DNA of 64,000 nucleotides from positions 569,559-633,558 of the forward strand of contig NOKP01000014.1 of NCBI GenBank assembly GCA_002682825.1. The letters run 5' to 3'. Source of the stretch: Neonectria sp. B-13 (lineage: Eukaryota > Ascomycota > Sordariomycetes > Hypocreales > Nectriaceae). Positions 22,098 to 34,709 of this stretch are shown here, piece after piece. Both the position numbers and the translations under genes were made by a program. The first letter of the stretch is position 1. Every line of letters begins with the position of its first letter. The notes beneath the pieces were generated by a model. The model searched no databases. It had not been told where the DNA came from and was given only the letters and a program-made list of their open reading frames with translations.

Positions 22098-24787
22098 TAT
22101 GAGGTTTATTGGAATAGACTTACCGCTCTTTGGGGGGGGGGGCTGCGTGTATAACCATGTATATTTAAAGATCAATACCTATATGGAACGAGAGTGGTAA
22201 TTTGTGAGCATATATTCCGGCTTTAATATGCTGTGGTACAAAGCGAGGCGATATCGATGTGCTTACATGTCTGTGTGGAGCAAGAAAGCCACCCAGCAAC
22301 GAAGACCGCAAATTAGGACGAGATTACGTCAGCCGTCACATATCATGGGCAAGACTCTGAGTCTCACTCTCTGCAGATCCACCAGGCTCAATCTTGGCAG
22401 TCCTACGAAATCATTTGTCACAACCTTGACATCCTGCAGGTTATCAGTCCATAGCACGGCCACTCTGACTGACTTTGAGAGCTACAAAGTTGGCGTATAA
22501 ATCAAAACTCAAAACGGAGACGAGAGAAGAGATTGGATAATTATCAGGGAGCCAATTGCAGGAAGAGATGGGCTGAGCTTAAGGTTTCGTGTATTTCAAT
22601 AATGAGGATCTAGTGGCCTGAAGATCTGCCTCGGTGCAATAGAAGCGTAACTACGACACCCTAGACCATCCTTCTTGATGCCCATGGAGCCTGCGATACT
22701 GTCAATACATTTGTGCTGGATGTTGAGATCGATTCTCAAGGACAAACAGGTTTACCCGTCTTTTAGATGGAAGCGGACACTGACTGAGAAGGACGTCCCA
22801 GTAGGACAGCTTTCGCATCATCGGCAGTTAGATTTTTTTTTAGAAACTTTACTTGGAATGTTTTGTCGGAGTGAGGCAAGATCATTGGTTCCCTTTGCCG
22901 GACATGCACGCTCCTTTGCTGATACGCCCAACGTCTCGGGCCAACGGACTCTATACGTACATGTTGCCGAAGTGCCGCTGTGGCATGGTTTGGCCCCCAA
23001 AAACGTACACCTAGATGTACCCTTACTCATAGAAATGCAAATAATATCAATTTCGGCAAAGATCTCACTTCGCGAGTACACCTAATCGCACAAGTCCGTT
23101 GTTTCGTCATGTGTTCAGTCAGCTGCTGCAGTCTACCCTACAGACGACGTCGTATCAATATCAACTGCCGTCTTACATTGATTGAGTGTTCCTCAGCTCT
23201 ACGTCTAAAAAGATTTGTCGAATATGCATTACCACGCACTTTTGAACAACTAAAGTTGTACTGATTAGAATTCTATCTTGCCCGAGGACCAATTCTGAAT
23301 GAACAGATGCTGCATCACACCTGAATATTGTGCAGAGCAACCTCGCAAAGTAGACAGCGTACTCAACAATATCATTTTGTAAAATGAGCCCGAGATAGAG
23401 CTTAGTTTCACCATTCCAGAGTAATTTCGCTTGAGCCTGGATGATGTGAGAGATTTGAAGCGGCAGGACGTGTTCAATGGGGGCGATGCTGACAGACGGG
23501 TGGAACGCGGCTTGCATTTGAAGTGATAAATAAGCGCAGGATTCTCGCGGCGCATAAGAGGGAAAGGTGAGATGATAGTCACAATACCTAATTTCCCAGG
23601 AACGTAGAATATGATTCCACCATTGGCGGAAAATGCAATTGATTACGCGCTTCGAAAGTGGGAACACAAAGAGTAAAACTGCAGTGTGCTTACACTGCGT
23701 CGCGCTAATCGCTGCTAACGAAGCGACAACAATTAACGTGACCGAAGGAAATTCTCTGTGAAGCTTTTGAAGAGCTTTTGCTTTCCGTCGATAGAGGAAG
23801 TATGGTTAGTCTGATATCTTCCAAGACTCGCGAATCGTTCCAGGACGCTATTTGAGAACAAGTCGGAGCTTGGACAGGTCGACACCTACACCGCCTCACA
23901 GGCTACAAGGCTGAAGACCAACTTGTAGCGTGCTTCCCGATGCGACGTTGAAGATTCCAAACGCTCAACACGTGAGAATGTGAAGTAGCCCAAAAGAAAG
24001 TCTAGTCATGAACAACTTCACACGTAAGATTCTTAGACAATTTCCAAATAAAATGGGCTCCAGTCGGTGTAGCATGTCTTTCAATCCCGAATCAGAGCGT
24101 CCCAAGTCAGTCAGTCAGCAATCACAATTGTAATTCCTTCCTTGGCTCCTCGTTGATAAGCATGAAAAGAGAGCTACGTCTAGTAAGGCAAGGCGGCGCT
24201 ACTGCTTATACCGCCAAGCTTTAAAATGCCGTTGCCGACCCCGGATCCTTGTCCGGCCCAATCCGCAGGCGCCAAACAAGCGGCCCCCCAGCCTTCTCGT
24301 CATCCCTGGGAGATTGGACGACAGGGTCGCATGATTGACGTTGCCCACAGACCTTACTTGTTTCGCTGCTGGCTAGTCGCAAGCGGAGAACTGTGTTTCC
24401 TCCCCACCCGGAACAAGACCAGTTCCGTAAGGCTGAGCCCCCAAGCGGCATGGGACACCCTGGGGCTGGCGGCCAGCGTTGAACGTTGTCAGCGCTATTT
24501 CTGGGTGTGGTGTCGGCGCAGCGAGCCTGACTAAAATTAGACGGCATCTAGTCTGTCGTTGGCGTTGTGTCTGTGATGCTGAGCAGCTGAGAGTCCGATG
24601 CCTTCGGACTTACTTCATGTATAATTACAGCCGTCGCTGTTGTAATGAGAAGAACCATCCAACAGTCCTCACATCAGAGCAACAAAGCAACCGACCAGTC
24701 TCATCCTCATCTCCATCTCATTAAAAAGATCCAATTCCTCACCTCAACTCTTCAACACCTCAACAACTTCACTCCCCAGTCACCATC
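22098..24787. other. Gene-poor AT-rich intergenic region
   Basis: No gene I can support. A 10-G run lies at about 22132. A minus-strand open frame (23173-23667) starts at a non-ATG codon and has no family resemblance. An imperfect palindrome, CGGAAC-N7-GTTCCG, lies at 24409-24427. The last 100 bp are C/T/A-rich and probably the 5' UTR of the cupin gene. Confidence 0.5.
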
Positions 24788-25582
24788 ATGCACTTCACCG
24801 GATCTTCTTCTCTCGCTCTCCTCCTCGCAGGATCCGCCCTCGCGGCGCCCCAGAGGATGGCCAAGCGTGGCGACATCGACATCGACGCCGTTCTTCCTGC
24901 AGTTGTCCCCGTCAACACCAGGTCGGGCGACATGGACCTCATCGCCAAGCTCCTGACTGCCCCGACCCAGGTCGATCGTGTGGGCCTCCTCAGCGAGCCC
25001 GGCGACTACATCTTCGACTTCAACGATGACGGAGCTCCCGCTTCGTCCGAGGCTAGGGGTCAGGGCGGCTTCTCCGTTTCCGCGACGGCCAAGACCTTCC
25101 CTGCTCTCATCGGCAACGGCGCCGCCATGACGGTCGGCTTCCTCGGCCCCTGCGGCATGAACACGGCGCATGTGCACAACCGAGCCACCGAGCTCAACAT
25201 CATCGTCAAGGGTCGCCTGGTGACCAACTTCGTGCTCGAGAACGGCGCGCGGCCCATCGAGAACACCATGTCCCTCTACCAGATGGCCGTCTTCCCCAAG
25301 GGCGCCATCCACCAGGAGTTCAACCCCGATTGCGAGGATGCTGTCTTCGTGGCCGGTTTCGACAACACCGACCCCGGTGTCTCGCAGGTTGCGCAGAACT
25401 TCTTCAGACTTCGCAAGGATGTTGTGCAGTCCACCCTCGGAGGCATTGGCACCTTGAACGGACAGGATATCGAGAGCTTCCGTGAGATGATCCCCGCCAA
25501 CATCGCACTCGGCATTGAGACCTGCCTGGACAAGTGCGGCCTGAGCCGAAACGAGAAGAGGGACTTCTCTGAACTCTTTTAA
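24788..25582 (+). CDS. Secreted cupin, spherulin-1 / germin-like
   Basis: Single exon, 264 residues. A signal peptide is evident (hydrophobic SSLALLLAGSALA, then AAPQ), followed by a Lys-Arg pair that could be a propeptide cleavage site. Cupin motif 1 is NTAHVHNRATELNIIVKG (two His and a Glu as metal ligands). Motif 2 is FPKGAIHQEFNPDCED (third His). Spherulin and germin-like proteins are extracellular manganese-binding cupins linked to stress, encystment or oxalate/superoxide chemistry; the reaction here is not known. High GC at third positions suggests a well-expressed gene. It stands alone in a gene-poor stretch. Confidence 0.88.
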   Translation: MHFTGSSSLALLLAGSALAAPQRMAKRGDIDIDAVLPAVVPVNTRSGDMDLIAKLLTAPTQVDRVGLLSEPGDYIFDFNDDGAPASSEARGQGGFSVSATAKTFPALIGNGAAMTVGFLGPCGMNTAHVHNRATELNIIVKGRLVTNFVLENGARPIENTMSLYQMAVFPKGAIHQEFNPDCEDAVFVAGFDNTDPGVSQVAQNFFRLRKDVVQSTLGGIGTLNGQDIESFREMIPANIALGIETCLDKCGLSRNEKRDFSELF

Positions 25583-26428
25583 GAGTATGGACTTGACGGC
25601 GGCGAGCGGTACATAGAGTGGCATTGCATAGCAGGTGGTGGCGTTTGGAAAACTTTAACTACATACTTTTTCGCTTCTTGGGGGGATACCATAGACTTCG
25701 GACAAGTTTAATGCTTTAGATTGAACGATTACATTTGATTGACACTTCAAAACTTGTCCCTGTGACCTAATCTTAATTTTGTCAGCACCCGGAATGAGGT
25801 AAGTTTCATGGGTGTCGACAACAGGCAAAACGAGAGGTAATTCCCTGCTCGACCTAGCGTGGTACTGGCGAAGAAATTTGTGATTCGTGCAGATCAAAAT
25901 GTAAGTGATCATAAAGCGTCGTGCAATTTGGGGCGAAAAGTGTGATGCCAACACTGGAGTTTAGACATTTCACATGTTCTTAGTCGACTCGCCCGCCTCA
26001 TACACAACGAAATATGTCGTCAGTGTTCACAATAGGTTGCTAACGGGTAATATGCACGAGGTAAGATAGTTTCTTCTTGTCACGTGCCTAAAGAGCACTA
26101 GCGAAGGAATGGCTTACAACGAGCGAAACACGTGCGAAGCACTGGAGACGCCTATAAATTAGGGCGTTTCTACCACGTTATAGGGACTTCAGAGATTAAT
26201 CTTACAACACCACCACCCCTACCTTCGAGTCTATAGTGACTATCCTTCTGACTACCTGCGTCTATCACGCTTCCTACCTTTTGGCTCTGACACTTCTGCT
26301 CCTGAAACCAGGAGAGACGAATGAAACCCTGAAACCTTAATCAAGCCACACTTATGATCAAGTTCTTAGTAGAGAGCGTTGTATTGATTTCAGCTGCAAA
26401 TTTCCAGTATCAACACAGAGAAGCCAGC
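25583..26428. other. Intergenic
   Basis: 3' flank of the cupin gene and AT-rich spacer; no gene or clear repeat seen. Confidence 0.5.
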
Positions 26429-26830
26429 TCATTGTTTCATGTGTTTCTGGTGCTTTGCCTTGTACAAAACGGCCCTCGGAGTGATACCTTCGACGTCGCT
26501 GTCGTCGGGTACTTGCATCTCCCCGATGACCTCGCAGCTCACCCACAAATAAATCGGTTCGCCCACGTGCGAAGGTATGACACCCTATTCGACGGCGTGC
26601 TAGTTAGAAATGACTTGGCCCCATCGGGAGATGCTGGTTGCGTGGCCGCGGCGCTGGTAAGACGGATGGACGACGAGCTTGCCGCAGATACTCATCAGAC
26701 GCCACTCATCGCCCGCGCGTTGCAGATATACCCGGTGCCATGATGGATTCCAAGGACCGCACGTCCATTAAGGCAAATGAATTTGGCCTCGCGGACCAGT
26801 AGCACACGCCGCGCTACTTTGAGAATCTGC
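26429..26830 (-). pseudogene. GNAT acetyltransferase pseudogene with nonsense mutations
   Basis: Read on the minus strand in one frame, the sequence gives a recognisable C-terminal half of a GNAT N-acetyltransferase. LVVHPSYQRRGHATS matches the acetyl-CoA motif (R/Q-x-x-G-x-A/G), and GEPIYLWVSCEVIGEMQVP is a typical tail. The frame is broken by stops at 26768-26770 (TAA), 26600-26602 (TAG) and 26585-26587 (TAG), and ends in TGA at 26429-26431. Each internal stop is one C-to-T change from CAA or CAG, the context preferred by repeat-induced point mutation. No start or N-terminal half could be found, so the 5' limit is approximate. It is not expected to make a protein. Confidence 0.6.
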
Positions 26831-29387
26831 CCTGCTGCTGCAGCTCACATACCAGATCTAGATCCTGGTCGCGCAATTGATGGTGGAGGAGATCCAAGCA
26901 AAACCAACCTCCATAATTGCTATGTTACAACACAGAGGAAATGAGCGAACCGGAACAGCAGATACAACAGGTATGAGAGCCAGAGAGGAGAGCTGACAAT
27001 CGCCTAAGCGAACTCTCCCGGCAGCGAACCGTCTTGCGAGGTGCGAGAGACTTGGCATCCCCAGCTCTTGTCGGGCGCTCGATTTGCTGCTAATTGGTGG
27101 TGGTGGTGGTGACCTCATTCACTGCAATTTTAGGGTCTGTACGGAGTAGAGCGAGCATTTGATACACAGGGTTCAAAGGTTGCCTGTTGTCCTTCACTGC
27201 AATTCTAGCGTCTGCAGAGCTGGTTCTTGATGCCCAGGCCCGCACGCACCTTGCACTGCAATCCTAGCCTTTACATAGAGAGCACTTTGACTAGGCCCAC
27301 ACTTACTTCGTGGACCTGTCAACCCTAGCTACCTAGCTCCGAATCAATCCGCCTCCGGGAGGAGATCAGGGAAGAGGTAAAGGGCATCGTCTACGCCGTT
27401 GATGGCCCCAAGAAAGCGATGAAGACCATTACAAAATGTGTTCGCGCCATCATTGTGACTGAACAAACCAGTACACCACCTGCACCACGTTGAAAATCTG
27501 CGTCGACCTGGACCTGACTGCCACAGACGGAAGCGTGCTCGATAGCAGACCTCGCAGACTCCGCTGGTGGGTCCTAGACACATAAATACAACCGACAGGA
27601 CAATGATTCTTGGGTTATTGACAAAGGTCGACAGATTCACTGCATATTCTCCCTATCTCCCTCTCCTCGTTTCCTGATCGCCGCCCGCATCTCATTGTCA
27701 AATCACCCATGGCGACAGTTCCGGACTCTAGATGAACTTCTCCTACCCAGGCCCATGATCGAATCTCTTTGGAACTTCTTGAGGCTTACCAGCAGCCACA
27801 AGGCCCGCTTTGAGTGAGCATATAAGTCATTTGGAGAATGCCGGAGTGTTCCTTGCAGATACGAGTGCATGGCAGTCTAGGGTATGTCTCACCCACTATG
27901 ATCTGATTTCGGCAATGGGCATTTGGCGTTAGGCGTGGGATATTGTGCAACCCCTGGATGAACCAACGTCCCTCATGTAGATCTAGCGGATATTTGAATT
28001 CCGTTTTTATCAATCTAAGCAGCCAGCTTTCAACCATCTATGTTAGCTGATCTAATCAATACAAAAGCAGCTTGGAATTTTCATCGTCTTAGTGGGTCAG
28101 GTGATGCAGATTAGGAGACTCTTGCCAATCCGATTTGTGTGAGCTGGGGAAAGGCTGCTAATAATGGGGCTTTATGCTTCTACGCTGAACCTGGTAATTG
28201 CAATGCGCGATAGAATCTCGATCCCCAGTCGCATTGGGCCTCAAATCTCTGTTCTAGCCAAGAGCTGCAATATTTGGTTGGGGCGGTCTAAAATATGGAC
28301 TTGTTGCGCATCATTACCTGATCAAGCTAAGTAGGCTTTGAGCGTGGCAGCAACAGTTCATAACAGAACGAACTAAGCGATGAGATGTCTCAGAGTTGCG
28401 TCTTTAAATTACCAAAGCAGGCCATCATGGCCCGGGTACCTGGTTTCGGTGCTGTGCATTCGTATATTGTTCTACATAATAGTGAAACAATTCTTCCCTG
28501 CGTTCTGGTCACCTGATCACTTGAATATGCTCCAAGATCAGACGACGATCCTGGTCTAGAGCGTGAGAAGATCAAGCAAAACCTGGGCTTCGGTTGATAG
28601 TCGCGCTCAACTGTGTTCTCATAGTTTAAAATGGCGTTCGCAAACATACCACGCAAGGATATGATGCAGTGCAGTTGCTGGACTGCTTCGCTGGCATTGT
28701 AAAGACCCAGGATGCGATGCAGGGACAACTCTCTAACCTCATGCTGATTGTAGCAAAGGTTTTCAGGTCCATTCCAATGTACAGGAAAAGGCTAGTTGTG
28801 ACGTTCTTCCGGATTTGCCACGGATATGACGCAAGCACTAATAAACTCGGAGATGACGCAAATGGCTGATGGTAGCTGTGGCTAGCTAGTCAGGAACGAA
28901 GGCGGCTACTGCTAGTCTCTACCCTGCGGTGTATATCGATGACATTCGTCTAACAACTGCCCCGTCTACTTCTTCTGGCTGCAATCTCGAACCTGAGGGA
29001 TAGGCGAGACAATACAACGTAAATTCCCACCCAACATCAACCCCCGTACTGCATATAGTGAAAGATGCATATTTCGACGCAAACAAGGGTTAGGGGCCCA
29101 GATCCTCGGGGGGAAAGTATCAACAATGTGAGCCAGAGTTGCTAAGATCTCTATCCATGGCGGCAATTGCTCTTCTCTAAAATAAAGACTTGGTCCAACG
29201 CCCTCTGTCACTCGCGCCATGCTTGTTGTAGTCATCAACGGAATAGTTTTTCTCTGCTAAAGAGGTGCAAAAAACGAATGATTACTTGTTGGTACAAATC
29301 CGAGCCCCAAGGTTGAAAAACGCGGCCGTGAAGAAGTCATTACAAAAATAGCAACAGTGCCAACGAAATAGTCGGTCGAGTTCCCTT
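26831..29387. other. Gene-poor intergenic region
   Basis: No intact gene supported. A degenerate short repeat lies at 27121-27267. A plus-strand open stretch at about 27330-27490 reads like a coding remnant (for example EEIREEVKGIVYAVDG), but has no family I recognise and ends quickly. The rest looks like decayed DNA. Confidence 0.45.
27120..27267. repeat. Three spaced copies of CACTGCAATYYTAG
   Basis: The 14-mer CACTGCAATTTTAG recurs with changes at about 27195 (CACTGCAATTCTAG) and 27254 (CACTGCAATCCTAG). The sequence between them is only loosely similar. Confidence 0.5.
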
Positions 29388-30596
29388 TCAACATGTCTCC
29401 TCAGCCAGAAAACTCTTCATCCATTCTTTCATCGCCTCCATACACTCTCCAGTTCGCCCCTCTAAGCCTTCCAGTAGCATGAAGTCATGTGCTAGTTTCG
29501 GCTGCAGATCGAATCGCACTGCCATGCCGGGGTTGCAGCGTTGCACCTGGCGCACATAGAAAGAAATCTGATCACGGAAAACTTCGTTGTGCCCCGCAGT
29601 GACATACATTTGCCTTGCGACAGTGTCTAAGCTGTCAAAGCACGGCACTTCCATGTCAAGTGGAAACGCGCGACTTGCGAGCTCACTCTTCTCCACCATT
29701 ATGTCCGCGGGTCCCACCAACTCCCTGATGGTGTTATTGATAGATGTGGCCGAGATCATGTCGATCGAATTGTTCTCCGTGAATGATCGGTCGTTGGTAT
29801 GTCTGGTGAGCCATGGTGATATGAGGAAGACCGCAGCGAGTGGTTGGGAAAGTTGGATCCGTTTGGCTGCGGGATGTGGTCGGACTAAATGACACAACAA
29901 CTGGGCCGTCAAACAACCCCCGGCCGAGTCTCCGCCGATGATGATATCTTGTGGGAGAAATCCAGACGAAAGTAAATGTGAAAGGCCACTGGCAGCTTGG
30001 CACAGACGAACGGGATGCCTTGCAGCCGGATAAAGCGTATACTCGAGCACCGCAACGGCAACTTCGGTACCCATCTCAATCCCGGCATCCACACACACCC
30101 GAGAACATATCTCCAAGTGGCCGGGCAATAGCGGTGTGATGAAGCCACCTCCATGGGAAAACAGCACAACCTTCTTTGCCGTCCGACGGTTCCCAACCCA
30201 GAGAAGAGAGCAATCGTTCCTCTCGAGAGGTTCAATGTCAAGGCTCAACCGCCCAGCAGAGGCATGTGATGTCTTTGTATCGGAGCCGTTGAGCTGCATC
30301 CATGTCTTGTACGTCTCTTGCGTGGAATCACACAGATATTGGATCTCGCGTGGTCGAAGCCTCCCCAGAACGAGGTTGAGTACCGCACATATGAGGTATA
30401 GGCGGAGAGGAAGCCCTCGAATCCAAGCGACAAAGGCAGAGTGGAGAAGAGCCAGTGGAATTAACCAGAGTACTGGCATGTCCTGTTAGCACTAGAAATG
30501 GAAAGCCGGCGACAACCCAGACGACGTGAACATACCGAGGCATACTTGTCGTAGTACCAAGCAGGCTTTATCAGCTTTAGAGAACGATGATGTCAT
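29388..30596 (-). CDS. HSL-type alpha/beta hydrolase (esterase/lipase), membrane-anchored
   Basis: Two exons, 30596-30546 and 30482-29388, join in phase 0 across a 63-bp intron with CTAAC before the acceptor; 381 residues. If the intron is not used, the ATG at 30479 gives 363. A hydrophobic N-terminus (VLWLIPLALLHSAFVAWI) suggests an anchor or signal. Hormone-sensitive-lipase family marks are all present: oxyanion motif SHGGGF, nucleophile GGDSAGG, acid residue in VTAGHNEVFRD and catalytic His in KLAHDFMLLEG. It probably hydrolyses a carboxylic ester such as an acylglycerol, steryl ester or acetylated metabolite; the substrate is unknown. No neighbour suggests a pathway. Confidence 0.85.
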
Positions 30597-31710
30597 TTTC
30601 AGGACAGAATATGATTGAGAGACCGCGGGATGACACAGAAAACATGAAGGGGGATACTTAATAGACCTAATAAGTACTTCAGCTGAGAGCCTTACCAAGG
30701 CCCTGGTTGCTTCCCCGCCTCAGCCGGAATTGGGTTGCAGCTTTACGAAGGACGACCACATCTGCCGGCTTACCCCCCAATTCCGCCTTCGTCCAAGGCT
30801 TAGAAATGGTTGGGCAATCGAGGAAAAAAATACGCAGCCCGGTTTGCTTCTGTCAAATGATGGCAGGCCGCGTGTCTCGGACTGTTGGTCACATCTCACA
30901 CCGCATGCTCCTTGCAGAAGAGGCTTCCACGGGAGGTGCACACAACCTGTTTTTGGGGAGTCTCTCCCAATGAAACCTCCGAGCAACACCATCACGGCAC
31001 TTTGTGGCTTGCGCCGCCTCCTGCGTGTCATGCCAGGGGGTTTCTGCCCCGGGTTGATGACTCTAAGACGGACTCCGACTTTGCACCGATCAACCGAGCG
31101 CAGAGTCTAAATGCCTTTAGTGCTGTTTGAAAGTCCCTGACTAGTGATCCCTCAACAATACAAGTCACATCTATAAAAAGAAATTATAGTATGGACGAAC
31201 CCACAGTATTGCTCACATTGTACGTGAACATGGTAATGTTAGGGCTCGCTTTGCACAGCAATCAGGTGGGCAAGGCAAAAAGGCAAGGATTATTTGTATC
31301 GATTAGATGTCTCTAATTAATATAAACACAACCCAATGGGTCCCTGTTAAATTACCCTTACACAGCACGACCCTCGTATCACAGAATTTTCTTCACTGAG
31401 AACACGGTTGCCAGTTCCCCTAGAGAGCCTTGAATGCAATTTAATAGGACTTGATCCGCATCCAAGCTATGCGAAACCAACAACTATTCGGGTTTTATTA
31501 GAGCCCCCCACAGCCTGCGCTCAGAACAAAGAGTTGAAAGGTTTTGTCGGAACCACAATTTCATTAGATTGTAACCTAGCTCGGAAAAATTAGGTGATCA
31601 ATCAATCTTTCTCGGGCATGACCGTAGCAAGCGAAAAGGGGCATGGCTTGTGTGAAGAGACGGTCGGAAAGAGATTTGCGCGCTCGTGACGCTTCGTCCT
31701 ACTATTTGGT
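30597..31710. other. Intergenic
   Basis: Shared 5' flank of the hydrolase and 3' flank of the DUF7600-type gene. Part (30700-31120) is GC-richer and open on both strands, but shows no motif I recognise. Confidence 0.45.
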
Positions 31711-34020
31711 TCACTCTACCTCAGCTCCAGAATTAATTGACATCAAGCCAATGTTATCTATACCCCGTCCCTAGATGGAAAAAGTTAGTTTTAGACATAT
31801 TTCAATAGAAAGTAAACTCACCATAACCGAATAAAATCCGACAACAGTACAGCCAGAAGAAGGCTTGACAACAGTCCAGGGCTTATTGAAGCTAACCTCC
31901 TCCGGGGGAGGAAACACTACCTCACTTTCAAAATTGGTGTGGATCTGAGCACATTGCCGTTAGTAATCCAAGATGCCCCAAATTTGAAAAGACGATGCAC
32001 TACCTTTAGGCCAAGAATTTTACCAGGTTGTCCCTGTACTTCAAGGTGTGAAATCATTTCCCCTCCAGGCCCATCAAGACGAAAGGGAATCCGAAAATCT
32101 TCGGATGGTGTAGAATTTCGGCCTTGTTCATCTACCGCAAAAGGGCCTACACGCCCAAAGGCCTTGTTCTTCGAAGGATCGGTATAAAGAAATTCCATCC
32201 CAACAATGTGATAGACGTCAAATACCCATCCAACAATCTCGAAAAGTTGTGAAAGGTCTTGCCCATCATGACCGCCAAATGTGACTGTAGTGAAAGGTAA
32301 GGGTATTCTTGAGTATTTTTTCATAGGGAAGTCATCTTCATTTCCATTGAAAAGAAAGTTCTCTGGTGGGATATCGGGACTCCAGAGACTCATGTTTCGC
32401 AGAAACATTTTTTCGGGAGGTTGCTCAGGCACTGCAGGAATGCTAAGAGACACAAGTTTTAAAGCCTAGGGTATGTTGATGTCAGTCCAAGGAAGAAAGA
32501 TGGTAATAGAATACGGGAGCGAGAGAGACGTAGGGTATGTACTCACATCAAATTCAGCCTTGATGGAAGAAATCCTGCTCGAGGACCCAACCAGGCGCCT
32601 CTTTGGAACCCCTTCGTGTTCTCCGACCCAGGAAGACAGAGTCCCATCTTCCATCAGTAGAGCAATGGCTTTAATTCCTGTTTTGTGGAAGGCCACATGC
32701 CAACCGTGGAAGGCAAGTCCGGATGGGATAGAAAGCGAAATCTGTCCGTCCAAGTGCGTGTAACCAATATGTACCTCGTCGCCATTTGCCTGGCGAAACC
32801 GAAGACCAGAAATAAAACGGCCACCGCTAAGTTGAACAAAGCAGACAAAGATTTCCTCGACGTCAAGTGGAATATCGAGCACTCGGATTCGAAGAGCCCG
32901 ACACCCTCCCGTGAATGACTCCTCTGGTCCTTTTAGACCTCGACTAGCAGTAAGCCACAGGCGAGAGTCTTCATCACCGATTGGTTCAAAGAAACATCGC
33001 AATGAATGGCCATGGCATGGCCCGCCCATTTGGCTTAGCACATCCCGAAACCGAATGGCCAGGCCCCATATGCGTTTTCGATTGATCAGGTTGGAGTTGG
33101 TTTGCATCAGAGTGACGAAATCGTACATGGCCCTCCACGACCGTGGTCTTATCCGTCTGACTTCAAAGATATAGTGGTACTCGTACCCTCCTGAGAACCG
33201 GGAGGCCCAAAAAGCTTCTGTCAATGCCACATTGGCAAACGCGCGCGATGCTAGTCTTGCGGAACGCACATCTTTTGACTGTAGTTGTATGACAATGGCG
33301 TGCAAGATCTCGGGGGGGATTGACATGAAGCACTCGACCTCTATGCTTCTAATGGGGGAACAAACTTGGTCGCATCGGTCAGGTTCAGCCGACTCAGTTC
33401 TGTCCAAGACAATTCCAGCCCGAACGAAATCACGGACTGCGGGAATGTCCAATGGGTCAAAGCGGATTGGACTGTTTGCCGATGCCTCATAAAAACGAGG
33501 ACTCAGGGTTGAGAGACCTCTCACTGAGCTAAGTCTGGCCGCATATCCAAAATGATGACCCCAGTCCATAAGACCTTCAGGGCTTGAAGGCATGGATAGG
33601 CATGCGTGTAGCACGTTTTGGAGATGTGGGTGAAAGACTTCAGTCAGGAGTATCCAACACGATGCGTGGAAGCCAAAGCCCCAGAAAGGCTCAGGATCAT
33701 AGAATGGATCTGGATGGATAATGTTCTTGAACGATGAACAAGACAGTGTAATCGAGATAGAAGAATCTGAGTTCACATTTTGATCATCATATCGCTTTCC
33801 GGGATCCACCGGTGCAACATCATCGAGGTCACCGCAAGTGCCGACTCCGGAAAGTCTGACTTGATCCCATTTATCGTCCTCGGTGTATACTAAATTGAGT
33901 CAGAAGTTATGTCCAGTATGAGACAAAAGAACACTGACTGGCCCTAAATTCCTTGACCCAGGCCTCCAGTGGGCGATCGCAAATAGGGGCACCACACAAG
34001 ACACAAGTGCTCGACGCCAT
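31711..34020 (-). CDS. F-box-like protein with N-terminal Cys motif and DUF7600-type region
   Basis: Five exons fit in phase: 34020-33939, 33889-32547, 32465-32004, 31944-31822 and 31770-31711, giving 689 residues. The N-terminus has a zinc-ribbon-like pair (CVLCGAPICDRP), then a region of Trp/Gly-rich repeats. An F-box-like segment follows (SIPPEILHAIVIQLQSKDVRSARLASRAFANV, here split as IPPEILHAIVIQLQ and SARLASRAFANV). The C-terminal half is beta-rich and resembles the region usually annotated DUF7600 in fungal F-box proteins. Such proteins are probable SCF ubiquitin-ligase adaptors and are expanded in Sordariomycetes. Substrate unknown. The last four introns are 49-81 bp, and all GT..AG borders are clear. 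Confidence 0.8.
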
Positions 34021-34709
34021 TATAGGGGAGTGCCGTGGAGAACGAGCCAGTCGTTTTGATGGGTTTTAATAAAACACGAACTGAAGTGAAAGGACAATCA
34101 CGTTTGTTTTGTGCCTGTGCCTGTCACATGCTAGTTATTGAAGGGAGATGGTTTGCGTGTAAGCGCCGGCGTGAGACATTCTACCAAGCAAATATGGAGT
34201 GCGCCCTTCAAGGAGCATATGGCCGTTGGGAAATCCTGCAGGCATTTCAAGATATCTTTAGTAATTTGTGTTGACTGGCGGCTACTCAAACACGACGGAT
34301 TCCAAGAAATGGCTGAAATCACCCACCGGCGCTAATATATCCAACGGAACACTTTCAAACCTGTAGAGGTGGAGTCCTCTACGATCCTACGCGCAACCAC
34401 GCTATCCCACGACCCAAATGCGACCAAGTTGTAACGGTGCCACGATAGCCACGCCATCCCCCAATACTCAAGACTCATGCAACAGCCTTCGTCTCAAACG
34501 CGCCTCCAACTAACCCGCCGCTTAGCCGCACATGTCGAGGTGATCCCAGAGCTTTGTATCCCTTTTAGGCAAATTACCCAAGTATTCTTACTGTCTTTCA
34601 CATCAGACAATTTCACACTTTAGCAACCCGTTGCTTCATTTTCTGGACAGTTTTATCTTTATTTCTGTTAGTCCAGCCTGCAAACAGGTTGTCCAACTAA
34701 ACCCACAAC
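34021..34709. other. Divergent intergenic region
   Basis: Promoter space between the F-box gene (minus) and the small gene at 34710 (plus). No ORF with support. Confidence 0.5.

Noticed and set aside
23173..23667. 164-residue minus-strand open frame in AT-rich DNA
   Set aside because: It starts at GTG, has no splice partners, motif or codon bias, and lies in a decayed region.
24409..24427. Inverted repeat CGGAAC-N7-GTTCCG resembling the nonamer half-sites
   Set aside because: The CGG triplets are 13 bp apart, not 3, and the nearest gene is an unrelated cupin about 360 bp away. Probably chance.
26354..26743. 129-residue plus-strand open frame
   Set aside because: It is the antisense of the GNAT pseudogene, whose motif (LVVHPSYQRRG) lies on the minus strand.
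30700..31120. GC-richer stretch open on both strands, possible gene
   Set aside because: No recognisable motif, no convincing start or intron borders, and both strands are open, as is common in GC-rich spacers.
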